Of a stretch of DNA of 64,000 bases, positions 7,039 to 16,053 are shown one piece after another (within the stretch, counting starts at the first letter, position 1; each line of letters opens with the position of its first letter). This stretch comes from Planctomycetota bacterium (lineage in GTDB: Bacteria; Planctomycetota; UBA1135; GCA-002748355). The stretch lies in NCBI GenBank assembly GCA_020638795.1, contig JACKHW010000007.1, positions 148,842 to 212,841 on the forward strand, read 5' to 3'. The translations under genes and the position numbers were made by a program. The notes beneath the pieces were generated by a model. That model was not told the origin of the DNA. It searched no databases and saw only the letters and a list, made by a program, of their open reading frames with translations.

Positions 7039-8628
7039 ATGAGTCTCTCGGCCAAACAACTGATCATCGCCTTCCTCGGCATCCTCTTCTTGGCATCCCT
7101 GGTGCTGGTGCAATACACCGAAGTCATGCGCCGCGAAGAAGAAGCCGGCCTGCGCGAACACAAGGTCGCCGTGCCGGAATCTTCGAAGCGTTGCTTCGAG
7201 TGTCACCGACAAACGAACCCGGGCATTGCCGAACACTGGCTGGGCTCGACGCACGCGCAGAAGGGCATCGGTTGCATCGAATGCCACGAGGCGCAGACGA
7301 CGGATGCCGACGCGTTCTCGCACGAGGGCTACACCATCGCGACGATCGTTACGCCGCGCGATTGCTCCAAGTGTCACCCGAAGGAAGCGGATGAGTTCCA
7401 GAACAGCCACCACGCGATGGCCGGCAACATCCTCCACTCGCTCGACAACCTCCTGGCGGAGACCGTCGAAGGGTCACGCATTCCGTTCGATCCTCATTCG
7501 AAGACACCGGGCAGACCCGACATCGACGGCAAGGTCAACGGCATGGCGAGTGCGTTCACGGGCTGCCAACAGTGTCACGGTAGCCTCGTCGGATTCGCCG
7601 GCCGGGATGGCAAGCCCGTCACGATGAAGGACCTCGAGCCGGATGCGGCTGGCAAGCCCACCAATCTCGAGGCCGTCGCGCGAATCACGAAGAACGCGGA
7701 CGGCAAACCGATCTTCTCTCCTGGCTCGTGGCCCAACACCGGGATCGGCCGCATCAACGTCGATGGCTCGCGCGGATCGTGCTCGGCCTGTCACTCGCGC
7801 CACGACTTCTCGCCGCGCCGCGCGCGTCAACCCGAGAACTGCGGCAAGTGCCACCTCGGCCCCGACCATCCGCAAAAGGAGATCTACGACGAATCGAAGC
7901 ACGGGATCGCCTTCGCCGACCTCCGACACAAGATGAACCTCGACGCCAAGGACTGGGTTCTCGGCAAGGACTACTCGGCCGCGCCGACCTGTGCGACGTG
8001 TCACATGTCGGGCCATAGCAAGAACGAGGGCACGATCACACACGACCCGGGTCAGCGCATCTCGTGGACCAATCGCCCACCGATCAGCCTCGCGATGGAT
8101 ACCGACATCAACGGCAAAGTCGTCACCGAGGCGGATCCGGCGAAGCGCAACGAACTCGTCAAGGACACGTGGCAGAACAAGCGCGATCGAATGACACAAG
8201 TCTGCTCGCACTGTCACACCAACGACTACATCTCGTCGTTCTACAAGCAGTACGACGACTTCGTTCAGCTCTACAACGAGAAGTTCGCGAAGCCGGGCAC
8301 GCTGATCATGAATGCGCTCAAGGCGAACGGCCTGATCACCAAGCCGAACTTCGACGAAGAGATCGAGTGGACGTGGTTCTACCTGTGGCACCACGAGGGC
8401 CGTCGCGCGCGCCACGGCGCCGCGATGATGGCTCCTGACTATGCCCATTGGCACGGCATGTACGAAGTCGCCGAGCGCTTCTACATGGAACTGATTCCCC
8501 AAGCTCGAGAACACTGCGAACACGGCCGCCAGAACGGCAAGGCCAAGGAAGCCGACGACGTGCTTGCCCTGATCGACAGCATCCTCGCTCGCCCGGAACA
8601 CAAATGGTCCAAGGGAGAAGCAAAATGA
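7039..8628 (+). CDS. Octaheme c-type cytochrome of the hydroxylamine oxidoreductase (HAO) family
   Basis: This 529-residue protein has an N-terminal membrane anchor (residues 7-25) and eight CXXCH motifs at about residues 52, 79, 109, 176, 248, 268, 318 and 389. The family's C-terminal helical block follows, with WHHEGRRARHG and PDYAHWHGMYEVAERFY (466-482). HAO-type enzymes oxidise hydroxylamine or, in related octaheme forms, reduce nitrite to NO, hydroxylamine or ammonium. Several tyrosines lie in the block that carries the heme-crosslinking tyrosine in true HAO, but which one aligns, and hence the direction of the reaction, cannot be settled here. The gene lies between the Rieske/b genes and napA, overlapping napA as ATGA. 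The context favours reductive use, acting on nitrite made by NapA. Confidence 0.87.
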   Translation: MSLSAKQLIIAFLGILFLASLVLVQYTEVMRREEEAGLREHKVAVPESSKRCFECHRQTNPGIAEHWLGSTHAQKGIGCIECHEAQTTDADAFSHEGYTIATIVTPRDCSKCHPKEADEFQNSHHAMAGNILHSLDNLLAETVEGSRIPFDPHSKTPGRPDIDGKVNGMASAFTGCQQCHGSLVGFAGRDGKPVTMKDLEPDAAGKPTNLEAVARITKNADGKPIFSPGSWPNTGIGRINVDGSRGSCSACHSRHDFSPRRARQPENCGKCHLGPDHPQKEIYDESKHGIAFADLRHKMNLDAKDWVLGKDYSAAPTCATCHMSGHSKNEGTITHDPGQRISWTNRPPISLAMDTDINGKVVTEADPAKRNELVKDTWQNKRDRMTQVCSHCHTNDYISSFYKQYDDFVQLYNEKFAKPGTLIMNALKANGLITKPNFDEEIEWTWFYLWHHEGRRARHGAAMMAPDYAHWHGMYEVAERFYMELIPQAREHCEHGRQNGKAKEADDVLALIDSILARPEHKWSKGEAK

Positions 8629-10997
8629 AACGCCCGACTCGAAGGTCGTTCCTCCGCACGGTTGCCGCGGCTCCGGCCGGGATCGCGGCGTTCACCGCAC
8701 GTGACGTCCATGCAGCGACGAAGCTCCGCGATGCCATGGCGTGCACTGCAGCGGGCAAAGAGGTCACGTGGGACAAGGCGCCATGTCGTTATTGCGGCAC
8801 GGGCTGCGGTGTCGAAGTCGGCGTCGCCGATGTCGACGGCAAGAAGCGCGTCGTCCAAGTACGCGGCGACCAGAAGAGCCCGGTCAATCAGGGTCTGCTT
8901 TGCGCAAAGGGCTACCACCTCCCAGGGTTCCTCTACGGCGAAGATCGCTTGCTGTATCCGCAGCGGCGCCACAAGGACGGCACGCTCGAGCGCATTTCGT
9001 GGGATGCGGCGATCGACTTGATCGCTTCGAAATACAAAGAAGCTCTCGAGAAGCACGGCCCAGAATCCGTCGGCGTGTACGGCTCGGGTCAGTGGACGAT
9101 CTTCGATGGCTACGCCGCCCTCAAGTGGGTCAAAGGCGGCATGCGCAGCAACAACATCGACCCCAATGCGCGCTTGTGCATGGCGTCGGCCGTCATGGGT
9201 TTCGTGACGACGTTCCAGAGCGACGAACCGATGGGTTGCTATGCCGATTTCGAGGCGGGCGACGACTTCGTCCTCTGGGGCAACAACATGGCCGAAATGC
9301 ACCCGGTGCTGTTCAGCCGCATCTTGGAGAACAAGCGCAAGAACCCCGGCGTCCGCATCATTGACCTGTCGACGCGGCGCACGCCAACGACCGAGTACGC
9401 GGACATGTACATCGAGTTCCAGCCTGGCTCGGACCTCGCGATCGCCAACGGCATTCTCAACTTGCTCGTCAAGAACGAGAAGGTAGACCAACGCTTCGTG
9501 CGCGAGAATTGCGTGTTCAAGCGCGGTATCGAAGACCTCGAGAAGATCGGCTACGGGTGTTCGGCTGACCAATCGGAGAAGTACACGTTCACGGACTCCG
9601 TCACCGACTCGTCATACGAAGACTTCGTGGCGTTCGTCGCAGAGTACACACCCGAGAAGGTCGAGGAGATCTCCGGTGTTTCTCCAGAACAACTCAAGGC
9701 ACTCGCGGAGGTGTATGGCGACCGCAATCGCGGCACCGTCAGCCTATGGTGCATGGGTGTCAACCAGCACACGCGCGGGACGTGGATGAACAATCTCCTC
9801 AACGACCTGCACCTCGTGACCGGCAAGATCGGTCGACCGGGCGCGAATCCGTTCAGCCTCACCGGTCAACCCTCCGCGTGCGGCACGGCACGCGAAGTCG
9901 GCACGCTCAGCAATCGTCTCCCGGCCGACATGGTCGTGATGAACGAAGCTCACCGCCGCAAGGCCGAGGAGATTTGGCATCTCGAGGCCGGAACGATCAA
10001 CCCGAAGCCCGGTTATCACACCGTCGATATGTGGCGCGCATTCGCCCGTGGTGACGTCAAGTGCATGTGGGTCAACACGACCAACCCAATGGTCACGCTG
10101 CCCAATGTCGCTCGCGTCGACTACGAACCAGGGCAGGACGATCGCTTCCTCGTCGTGAGTGACATCTATCCGACACCGACGACCGACGTCGCCGATCTGA
10201 TCCTCCCGTCCGCGGCGTGGGTCGAGGCCGAAGGCATGTTCGGCAACTCCGAACGCCGCACCCAGCATTGGCACAAGATGGTCGACCCGCCGGGTGAGTC
10301 CAAAGAGGACGCGTGGCAGTTCGTCGAAGTCGCGAGGCGCATGGGCTATGCCCGGCTCTTCCCGTGGAGCGGCGACTGGCACAAGCCGATGTTCGAAGAG
10401 TACCGTTCGTTCACGCTCGGACTCGGCAAGGATCTTGCGTCCTACGAACAGCTCGAACAATCGCGCGGCATGGTGTGGCCGGTTGTCGACGGCAAGGAAA
10501 CGCTATACCGCTACGCCGCCGGCATCGACCCTTATGTCAAGAAGGACAAGGGCGTGCACTTCTACAAGGCAAAGGCGTACGGCGAGAAGGCAGCAGTGTT
10601 CCTTCGCCCCTACCATCCGCCGGCGGAAGTGCCCGACGCGACCTACGACTTCTGGCTCTGCACAGGCCGCGTCCTCGAACATTGGCACACGGGTTCGATG
10701 ACCCGGCGCGTCAAAGAACTGCACCAGGCCGTGCCGGAGGCCTACGTCGAACTCAATCCTGCGGACGCGATGCGCCTCGGCATCAAGAACGGCGAACGAG
10801 TCCGCCTCGTGAGTCGTCGTGGTTCGCTCGAACTACCATGCGTGGTCGACGGGCGCGGACGACCGCCACGCGGATCGGTGTTCGTGCCGTTCTTCGACGA
10901 GTCGAAACTGATCAATCGGTTGACACTCGATGCCATGGACAACATCAGCAAGGAACCGGATTACAAGAAGTGTGCGGTCCGCGTCGAGAGGATTTGA
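8625..10997 (+). CDS. napA: Periplasmic nitrate reductase catalytic subunit (NapA-type molybdopterin oxidoreductase)
   Basis: A 790-residue Mo-bisMGD enzyme. It opens with a twin-arginine signal (RRSFLRTVAAAPAG), so it is exported folded. A [4Fe-4S] motif CRYCGTGC (54-61) with a fourth cysteine in GLLCAKGY (C93) comes first. The molybdenum ligand is the cysteine in NARLCMASAV (C185), as in NapA. The C-terminal dinucleotide-binding domain has LCTGRVLEHWHTGSMTRR and ends at residue 790, slightly shorter than typical NapA. It reduces nitrate to nitrite in the periplasm. The start overlaps the octaheme gene stop (ATGA). napC, napD, napF, napG and napH are all absent, so electrons probably come from the Rieske/b complex via the multiheme neighbours. 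An assimilatory or formate-dehydrogenase-like identity is less likely because of the NARLCM block. Confidence 0.9.
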   Translation: MKRPTRRSFLRTVAAAPAGIAAFTARDVHAATKLRDAMACTAAGKEVTWDKAPCRYCGTGCGVEVGVADVDGKKRVVQVRGDQKSPVNQGLLCAKGYHLPGFLYGEDRLLYPQRRHKDGTLERISWDAAIDLIASKYKEALEKHGPESVGVYGSGQWTIFDGYAALKWVKGGMRSNNIDPNARLCMASAVMGFVTTFQSDEPMGCYADFEAGDDFVLWGNNMAEMHPVLFSRILENKRKNPGVRIIDLSTRRTPTTEYADMYIEFQPGSDLAIANGILNLLVKNEKVDQRFVRENCVFKRGIEDLEKIGYGCSADQSEKYTFTDSVTDSSYEDFVAFVAEYTPEKVEEISGVSPEQLKALAEVYGDRNRGTVSLWCMGVNQHTRGTWMNNLLNDLHLVTGKIGRPGANPFSLTGQPSACGTAREVGTLSNRLPADMVVMNEAHRRKAEEIWHLEAGTINPKPGYHTVDMWRAFARGDVKCMWVNTTNPMVTLPNVARVDYEPGQDDRFLVVSDIYPTPTTDVADLILPSAAWVEAEGMFGNSERRTQHWHKMVDPPGESKEDAWQFVEVARRMGYARLFPWSGDWHKPMFEEYRSFTLGLGKDLASYEQLEQSRGMVWPVVDGKETLYRYAAGIDPYVKKDKGVHFYKAKAYGEKAAVFLRPYHPPAEVPDATYDFWLCTGRVLEHWHTGSMTRRVKELHQAVPEAYVELNPADAMRLGIKNGERVRLVSRRGSLELPCVVDGRGRPPRGSVFVPFFDESKLINRLTLDAMDNISKEPDYKKCAVRVERI

Positions 10998-10999
10998 CC

Positions 11000-11584
11000 A
11001 TGGCCTTCATGCGCCACGTCGCCGTGATCGCCTTCTTGGCAGCGTGCATCGCGTCGACGTCTTGTAGCAAGAACGACGAAGTCGAGCGTGGCTCTCCACC
11101 CGATCCCGCCGTGCTCGCGCAGTCGAAGACACCGGCAGTCGAACGTGCGCTGCGGCGCGCCTATAACGGCGCGCCGCCGACCATCCCCCACGCTCCGTTC
11201 GGCATCGCGTGCACGTCGTGCCACAACCGGATCGGCATGGAAGTGCCCAACGTAGGGTTCGCTCCGCCCATGCCCCACGAGGAGACGAGCGGTCTCGCAG
11301 CGATCTCACGTTGCAATCAGTGCCACGTTTACAAGACGAGTGACGCGGTGTTCCGCCCGTCGAGCTTCGTCGGCAGGCCGCAGGACCTTCGCAAGGGCAC
11401 CAAGCAGCACGAGGGAGCCCCACCGGTGATCCCGCATCCGGTGTTCATGCGAGAGAACTGCCAGGCTTGCCACACAGGCAACGCGGCTCGCGAGGAAATA
11501 CGCTGCACGCATCCCGAGCGAACTCGCTGTCTCCAGTGTCACCTGGAGATGACGAGTTCTGCGAGCACGTCGTTCAGGCGCTGA
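11000..11584 (+). CDS. napB: NapB-like periplasmic cytochrome c with four heme motifs
   Basis: This 194-residue exported protein has an N-terminal hydrophobic signal, possibly a lipoprotein (AACIASTSC). It starts 2 bases after napA. It shows two successive modules, each with an IPH histidine followed by CXXCH and, further on, a second CXXCH: TIPH..CTSCH (71) with CNQCHVYKTS (105), then VIPH..CQACH (154) with CLQCH (177). Classical NapB is diheme with just one such module, so this looks like a duplicated, tetraheme NapB. It is expected to carry electrons to NapA. The second module is shorter than the first and ends soon after the last heme motif. The napB assignment rests on the module pattern and position. 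Confidence 0.75.
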   Translation: MAFMRHVAVIAFLAACIASTSCSKNDEVERGSPPDPAVLAQSKTPAVERALRRAYNGAPPTIPHAPFGIACTSCHNRIGMEVPNVGFAPPMPHEETSGLAAISRCNQCHVYKTSDAVFRPSSFVGRPQDLRKGTKQHEGAPPVIPHPVFMRENCQACHTGNAAREEIRCTHPERTRCLQCHLEMTSSASTSFRR

Positions 11585-11792
11585 TTCTCGATTTCCTGCC
11601 ACGCGATACCGATTCAGCGCGATTCGCTGATGGCTCGAAAGGACGGCAACTTCGTCGCCGCCCCACTCCGTGGCGCGGCGCGAGTCTTCGCACCGTTTTG
11701 CCTTCCGCATTCAAGAACGCACCCCGCCGCGTCGATAGCGCGATCGGACGACTGTCGAGATTTCGCACAGGTTCCAGGGGGAGAACGAAGCG

Positions 11793-14309
11793 ATGCAAAC
11801 GAGAGCGGGACCGTCACGAGCCGCCACCGAGGTCACGGCGACACTCAGACCACCGGGCGATGCGCTGTGCATCGGTGAGCGCCCGGGCGAGAGCGGCACG
11901 GCACTCATCTTCGCGATCATTCTGACGGTCTCCGTCGGCGCGCTCGTCATGGCGCATATGGGCGAAGTCAACTCGGAGCGTCGCAAGATCGACAGCATCA
12001 TGCATCGCCAACGCGCAACCGAGCGCGCGGTCGGCGAGCTCGAGCGTGCGCGCAACATCGTCAACGCGGCGCCGTACATCAACGGCAAGAACACCGCGCT
12101 CTGGGCCGCAATCCACAGCGATCCGCCGTACGTGCCCGGCACCGAAGTGCGTGTCGAGCGCGTGGGCCCGACCGAGAGCGAGTGGCACGTGCTGCGGGCG
12201 ACCGGGAGCTTCCAGAACATCTCGAAGCTCGCACAGGTCTTCGTGCGTCAGCGCTCACCGATCACGAGCTTCAACCTGTTCGTCGCCGATCACCCGGTCG
12301 GTGTATCGGGCACGCCCACCGGCCAGATCCACACCAACAAGGAGCTCGAGTTCATGTTCCCGTACGGGACCTACAAAGACTCGGTTTCCGCGTGTGACGG
12401 CTACAAGTTCAGCGCCGATGCGACGCCCGACAACACACGATTGTGGGGTCCGTCCAACCCCGCGGCCGCGCCGATGCACAACGTGTTGTCGAGTATCTCG
12501 TTCTCGAGCATCGCGACCAGCGCTTCGACCCTCTGCGTGACCGATGACCTGCTGGCCGAGGTCGCCTTCCAAGGTCCGCAGACGCAGGTGGATCTCTACA
12601 CGCCCGAGACGCGCACTCTCGTTCCGCGGACCGGCTACCGGCGCGTCTTCACCGGGTTCACCGACGAGACGGCGCGTCGCAAGGTCATGGACTACGTCGA
12701 CGTGCCGTATCGCATCAAGGTGCCGCAATACACCGAAGTGACCGAGCACGTCACGATCCAGTCGCCGGTCTACACCTGGCATACGGTGACCACCGCGCGT
12801 CGCGAGCCCATCTACGTCGATCAGATGGAGCACTACTACGAGAACGAGGAGGTCTGGGGGACCAAACTCGTCGCCCGCACGACCTACGAATCCGACTACG
12901 TCACGGGGACCGGCGGGATGCAGGCGTTGCAGGCTGTGAAGGACCTCTACGAACAGGCCAAGGGCCTCGCGAGCGCGGCAGCGACCGTGGACAGCATCGA
13001 GGGCAGCATCGCTGTGGCAGGAGCGGTCAACATCGAGATCGACCTACAAAAGGAACTTGACGACCTCGACTACGTGATCGGTCGCCTCGCGCGCCATCCA
13101 ACGGACTACGACGGCGCCGAGGCCAAGCTTCAGGATTCGTTGGATCGGCGTACCGATCACGACTGGATCGGTTGGGCCGGTCCGGTCCTGACCGTCGCGA
13201 TCAACGACTTCTACGCCAAACTCGCGCAGGCGAAGGAGCTGGTTCTGGCCGAGAAGACCGGCGGAGCCAAGGCCGACTACGGCGACTTGAGCCAGATCGA
13301 CCTCGAGCTTCTCGCCTCGATCAAGGCGTCGGGATCACAGTACGGCAACACGGGTCAGTACGAACTAAAAGCGATCCACGACTACGTCGAGATCCCGTAC
13401 ATCATGTCGTCCAAGCTCGTACGCAAGACGCGCCTCAAGCGCGTCAAGACCGGCGAGCACCTCGTGACGTACACCGACAAGATTCGGCGCTTCAGCCACA
13501 ACGAGACCAAGCACGTCCTCCGCAAGCGCCGCGTCTACAACGGCGACGCCTGGGAGATGCGCACGCGCCGCGTGCCGCGTGGTTACAAGGTCGTGACCGA
13601 GGTCGTACAGGTCCCGGTCTACACGACGACGCCCTACACGTATTACGAGGAAGTCATCGTGCCGCGTGCCCTGGCGCGCACCGAAGTCGTCGCGTCGCAA
13701 GGCGTGATCTACATCGAGAAGGAGATCGAGCGCCTCGGAGGCGACTTGGAGGGCCAACTGACCCTCGCAACGAACTCGCGCATGCAGATCACGAACAGCG
13801 TGCGCTACGTCGACAGCTCGAGTCGCACTCGCATGCTGAACGGCGACAACCCGGCGGAGAAGTACGAGAGCAATCCCGACTACAGCGGGAACTCGGTTCT
13901 CCTGTTGATCAGCCGCGGCGACGTCACGTACTCGAAGGATGTGCCACAGCGCTTCGAGATCAACGGCACCCTCGTGTCGACGACCGGCAAAGTCGCGATG
14001 GAAGGCCTCGAGGTCTCGAGCGACGGCTCGGAGATCATGCTCTCGTCGGATGTCACCGCCAACCCGAGTGATTACGTCAAAGAGTCGCTCCGCCGCCTCG
14101 GCGGCGTCCTCGCCGCCAAGCGCCCGGTCGCCGCCTACGTCGACAGCACCAACACGATCGTCGCCGGCTTCCAGGAAGGCAGCGCCCTCATGGACGCGAA
14201 CCTCCTCCCCGAAAACGGCGGCGTCGCCCTCCCACCGTGCACGCCACAGTTCGACCGCCCGACGTGGACCCTGTGCACGCTCGGCCGCAAGATCGACGTC
14301 TCGAACTGA
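11793..14309 (+). CDS. Large PilX-N-terminal-like type IV pilus assembly/minor pilin-like protein
   Basis: An 838-residue protein. The N-terminus has a short cytoplasmic leader ending GERPGESG and then a hydrophobic helix (ALIFAIILTVSVGALVMAHM, 37-56) followed by a charged amphipathic helix, which is the layout of PilX-type minor pilins. Most of the rest is periplasmic and of unknown fold. Two stretches rich in V, Y, T and P (about 300-365, and 525-630 with VPVYTTTPYTYYEEVIVP) look like extended beta segments. The C-terminus carries a beta-rich domain like those that follow PilX_N in Planctomycetota-type proteins (INGTLVSTTGKVAMEG). A GGGGGAG ribosome-binding site precedes the start. No other pilin genes adjoin. 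Function is inferred only from the N-terminus. Confidence 0.55.
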   Translation: MQTRAGPSRAATEVTATLRPPGDALCIGERPGESGTALIFAIILTVSVGALVMAHMGEVNSERRKIDSIMHRQRATERAVGELERARNIVNAAPYINGKNTALWAAIHSDPPYVPGTEVRVERVGPTESEWHVLRATGSFQNISKLAQVFVRQRSPITSFNLFVADHPVGVSGTPTGQIHTNKELEFMFPYGTYKDSVSACDGYKFSADATPDNTRLWGPSNPAAAPMHNVLSSISFSSIATSASTLCVTDDLLAEVAFQGPQTQVDLYTPETRTLVPRTGYRRVFTGFTDETARRKVMDYVDVPYRIKVPQYTEVTEHVTIQSPVYTWHTVTTARREPIYVDQMEHYYENEEVWGTKLVARTTYESDYVTGTGGMQALQAVKDLYEQAKGLASAAATVDSIEGSIAVAGAVNIEIDLQKELDDLDYVIGRLARHPTDYDGAEAKLQDSLDRRTDHDWIGWAGPVLTVAINDFYAKLAQAKELVLAEKTGGAKADYGDLSQIDLELLASIKASGSQYGNTGQYELKAIHDYVEIPYIMSSKLVRKTRLKRVKTGEHLVTYTDKIRRFSHNETKHVLRKRRVYNGDAWEMRTRRVPRGYKVVTEVVQVPVYTTTPYTYYEEVIVPRALARTEVVASQGVIYIEKEIERLGGDLEGQLTLATNSRMQITNSVRYVDSSSRTRMLNGDNPAEKYESNPDYSGNSVLLLISRGDVTYSKDVPQRFEINGTLVSTTGKVAMEGLEVSSDGSEIMLSSDVTANPSDYVKESLRRLGGVLAAKRPVAAYVDSTNTIVAGFQEGSALMDANLLPENGGVALPPCTPQFDRPTWTLCTLGRKIDVSN

Positions 14310-14330
14310 GCGGCAAGACCCGCGCGAATG

Positions 14331-14379
14331 GTGCCAGGGACGATTCACGCGCGAAAGTAGCGTGATTCGTCCCTGGCAC
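14331..14379. repeat. REP-like near-perfect palindrome / hairpin
   Basis: A 20-bp left arm (GTGCCAGGGACGATTCACGC, 14331-14350) pairs with 14360-14379 with a single mismatch around a 9-base loop. The half-motif GATTCACGCG is repeated once more right after the right arm. It lies between two same-direction genes and lacks a U-tract. It may be a REP-type mobile palindrome, or it may end transcription of the pilin-like gene. No second copy was noticed in the window. Confidence 0.6.
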
Positions 14380-14404
14380 GATTCACGCGGTAGGTTGGCT
14401 CGCC

Positions 14405-15733
14405 ATGCCTACGAAATCGTGCTGGGTGGCTCGGGCTCTTGCCCTGGCCTGTCTTCTTTGTTCGCCGTTGGTTGCGCAGGCCTTTGCCGTGCCGGGTTTG
14501 TCCGTCTCGAGTTGGACGTTGCCTCGGCCGGCGAAGAACTGGACCGTGCCGGTCTTGTTCGATGGCGCGCTCGTTGCCTACGACGGGCAGGTGTTGCGAC
14601 GTTTCCATCCGGGAACCAAGGTCGAAGGGTCGGCACTCGCGACCGTGTCGGCGCCCGTGTTCTCGAGCTTTCTCGCGCTCGGGCCCAGTGGGCGGCGGCT
14701 CTTCTTCGGGGAATCGTCGACCGGTGGCCTGTTCGTCTATGACGCGGACACCAAGACCGTGCGCCGGTTCTCGGCACTCGCGTTCAACTACCAAGTCGCG
14801 TTTCATCCACTCGAGGGCGAGCGCTTTCTCTACGTCAGCGGCGCGCCCTCGACGACTTCGACACAAGTCGTGCGCATCGACACGGTCCTCGGCACAAGGG
14901 TCCGAATCGCGGACGTGCCAGGCTCCTCGGGGCCGATCGCGTTCGATCGGTTCGGCAACCTCTTCTATTCGGTGCCGGACTACAGCGGCCCCAAGAAGGG
15001 AAGCATTCTTCGCTGGTCGAGTGGACAGGTTCTCGCTGCGATCCACGGTGTGCCGCTCACTCCGAAGGACGCGACTCAGTGGGCGAACGGGTTCGACACC
15101 GTCGGCGCGCTCGCGTTCGACCCCGAAGGAACGCTTCATGGCGTCGATGCGCTGTCGAGTCGGTTCGTCGAGTTCGGCGGTGGCGCCCTTGCAGCCCCCC
15201 TGTTGACACCGCAGTCGGGAGAGACGCTGACGCAATGCACACCGCTCGAAGCGGCGGCAGGTGCTTTCGAGCGCTTCGGCTCCGCAGGTGCCGGCTTTCG
15301 CATCCTCGGAACCGACTTCGCCACAGCCACGGATCGAGTGCACGAACTGACGCCGCGGCGCCCGCAGCTCAGGGCATCGGATATGCAGCCCCCGCCATCG
15401 GCCTCGCTCTCGTTCACGGCCACCGACCTCCCCGCGAGCGTTCCGTGCATCGTGCTCTTCGGGACCGGTCTCGTCCCCGAACGCCCCCTCGCCCCGCTCG
15501 GCGCACGCGGCCTCTGGTTTCCCCTCTTCGGGATCGTCCCGACCCTCGAAATCGTGAGCACCGTGATGATGTCGGATTCGAGCGGCACGCTCACGTTGCA
15601 GGGCAACGCACCGAGTCGCAGCGGAAGTCGCTGGACGACGCAGGTTCTCGCCGGGCCGGTGCCGCAGCTCGTGGGCGGGGACGCGACCTCCCCGTGGATT
15701 ACCTCGTTGCCGGTCTCGGTCTCGGTGCGCTGA
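14405..15733 (+). CDS. Secreted protein of unknown function with propeller-like repeats
   Basis: This 442-residue protein has a clear signal peptide (residues 1-27, ALALACLLCSPLVAQAFA). The middle part has repeated short blades (VLFDGALVAYDGQVLRRFHP, RRLFFGESSTGGLFVYDADT, IAFDRFGNLFYSVPDYSG), consistent with a beta-propeller of SMP-30/NHL type. The last ~100 residues form a separate beta domain (VLFGTGLVPERPLAPLG ... TSLPVSVSVR) that resembles the C-terminal part of three other exported proteins in this window. The start is the ATG at 14405, 25 bases after the palindrome. No catalytic motif is recognised. Confidence 0.6.
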   Translation: MPTKSCWVARALALACLLCSPLVAQAFAVPGLSVSSWTLPRPAKNWTVPVLFDGALVAYDGQVLRRFHPGTKVEGSALATVSAPVFSSFLALGPSGRRLFFGESSTGGLFVYDADTKTVRRFSALAFNYQVAFHPLEGERFLYVSGAPSTTSTQVVRIDTVLGTRVRIADVPGSSGPIAFDRFGNLFYSVPDYSGPKKGSILRWSSGQVLAAIHGVPLTPKDATQWANGFDTVGALAFDPEGTLHGVDALSSRFVEFGGGALAAPLLTPQSGETLTQCTPLEAAAGAFERFGSAGAGFRILGTDFATATDRVHELTPRRPQLRASDMQPPPSASLSFTATDLPASVPCIVLFGTGLVPERPLAPLGARGLWFPLFGIVPTLEIVSTVMMSDSSGTLTLQGNAPSRSGSRWTTQVLAGPVPQLVGGDATSPWITSLPVSVSVR

Positions 15734-15825
15734 AGATCACAAGCAGCGACCACATCACGGACACTCGCGCACGACGCCGCGCAGCCAAACCGCGTCATCC
15801 GCTTCTCGGACGGCCCGACCAGAAG

Positions 15826-15900
15826 TGGTTACCCCGCCTGGACTCGAACCAGAACCAGCAGAACCAAAATCTGCTGTGCTGCCAATTACACCACGGGGTA
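15826..15900 (-). tRNA. tRNA-Gln (anticodon TTG)
   Basis: The minus strand gives a complete cloverleaf: acceptor TACCCCG/CGGGGTA, a D-arm with AATTGGCAG, anticodon stem GCAGA/TCTGC around TTTTGGT (anticodon TTG), T-loop TTCGAGT and an encoded CCA. The 75 bases include the CCA. A second Gln tRNA lies 37 bases upstream of its 5' end, in the same direction; the two are probably co-transcribed. Confidence 0.93.
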
Positions 15901-15937
15901 CCGATGGGACGTGACCGAGCGCCAAACGCCGATCGAG

Positions 15938-16012
15938 TGGTTACCCCGCCTGGACTCGAACCAGAACTAGCAGAACCAGAATCTGCTGTGCTACCAATTA
16001 CACCACGGGGTA
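15938..16012 (-). tRNA. tRNA-Gln (anticodon CTG)
   Basis: Same structure as the neighbouring Gln tRNA with few differences: anticodon loop TTCTGGT (anticodon CTG), D-loop AATTGGTAG, variable region with TAGTTC, encoded CCA. The two read both glutamine codons and look like a tandem duplication that diverged in the wobble base. It begins just downstream of the stop of the TPR-peptidase gene on the same strand. Confidence 0.93.
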
Positions 16013-16053
16013 GAAGGCCGAGGATCCTATCGGCTGCGAGGAAGCGGTCAAGC

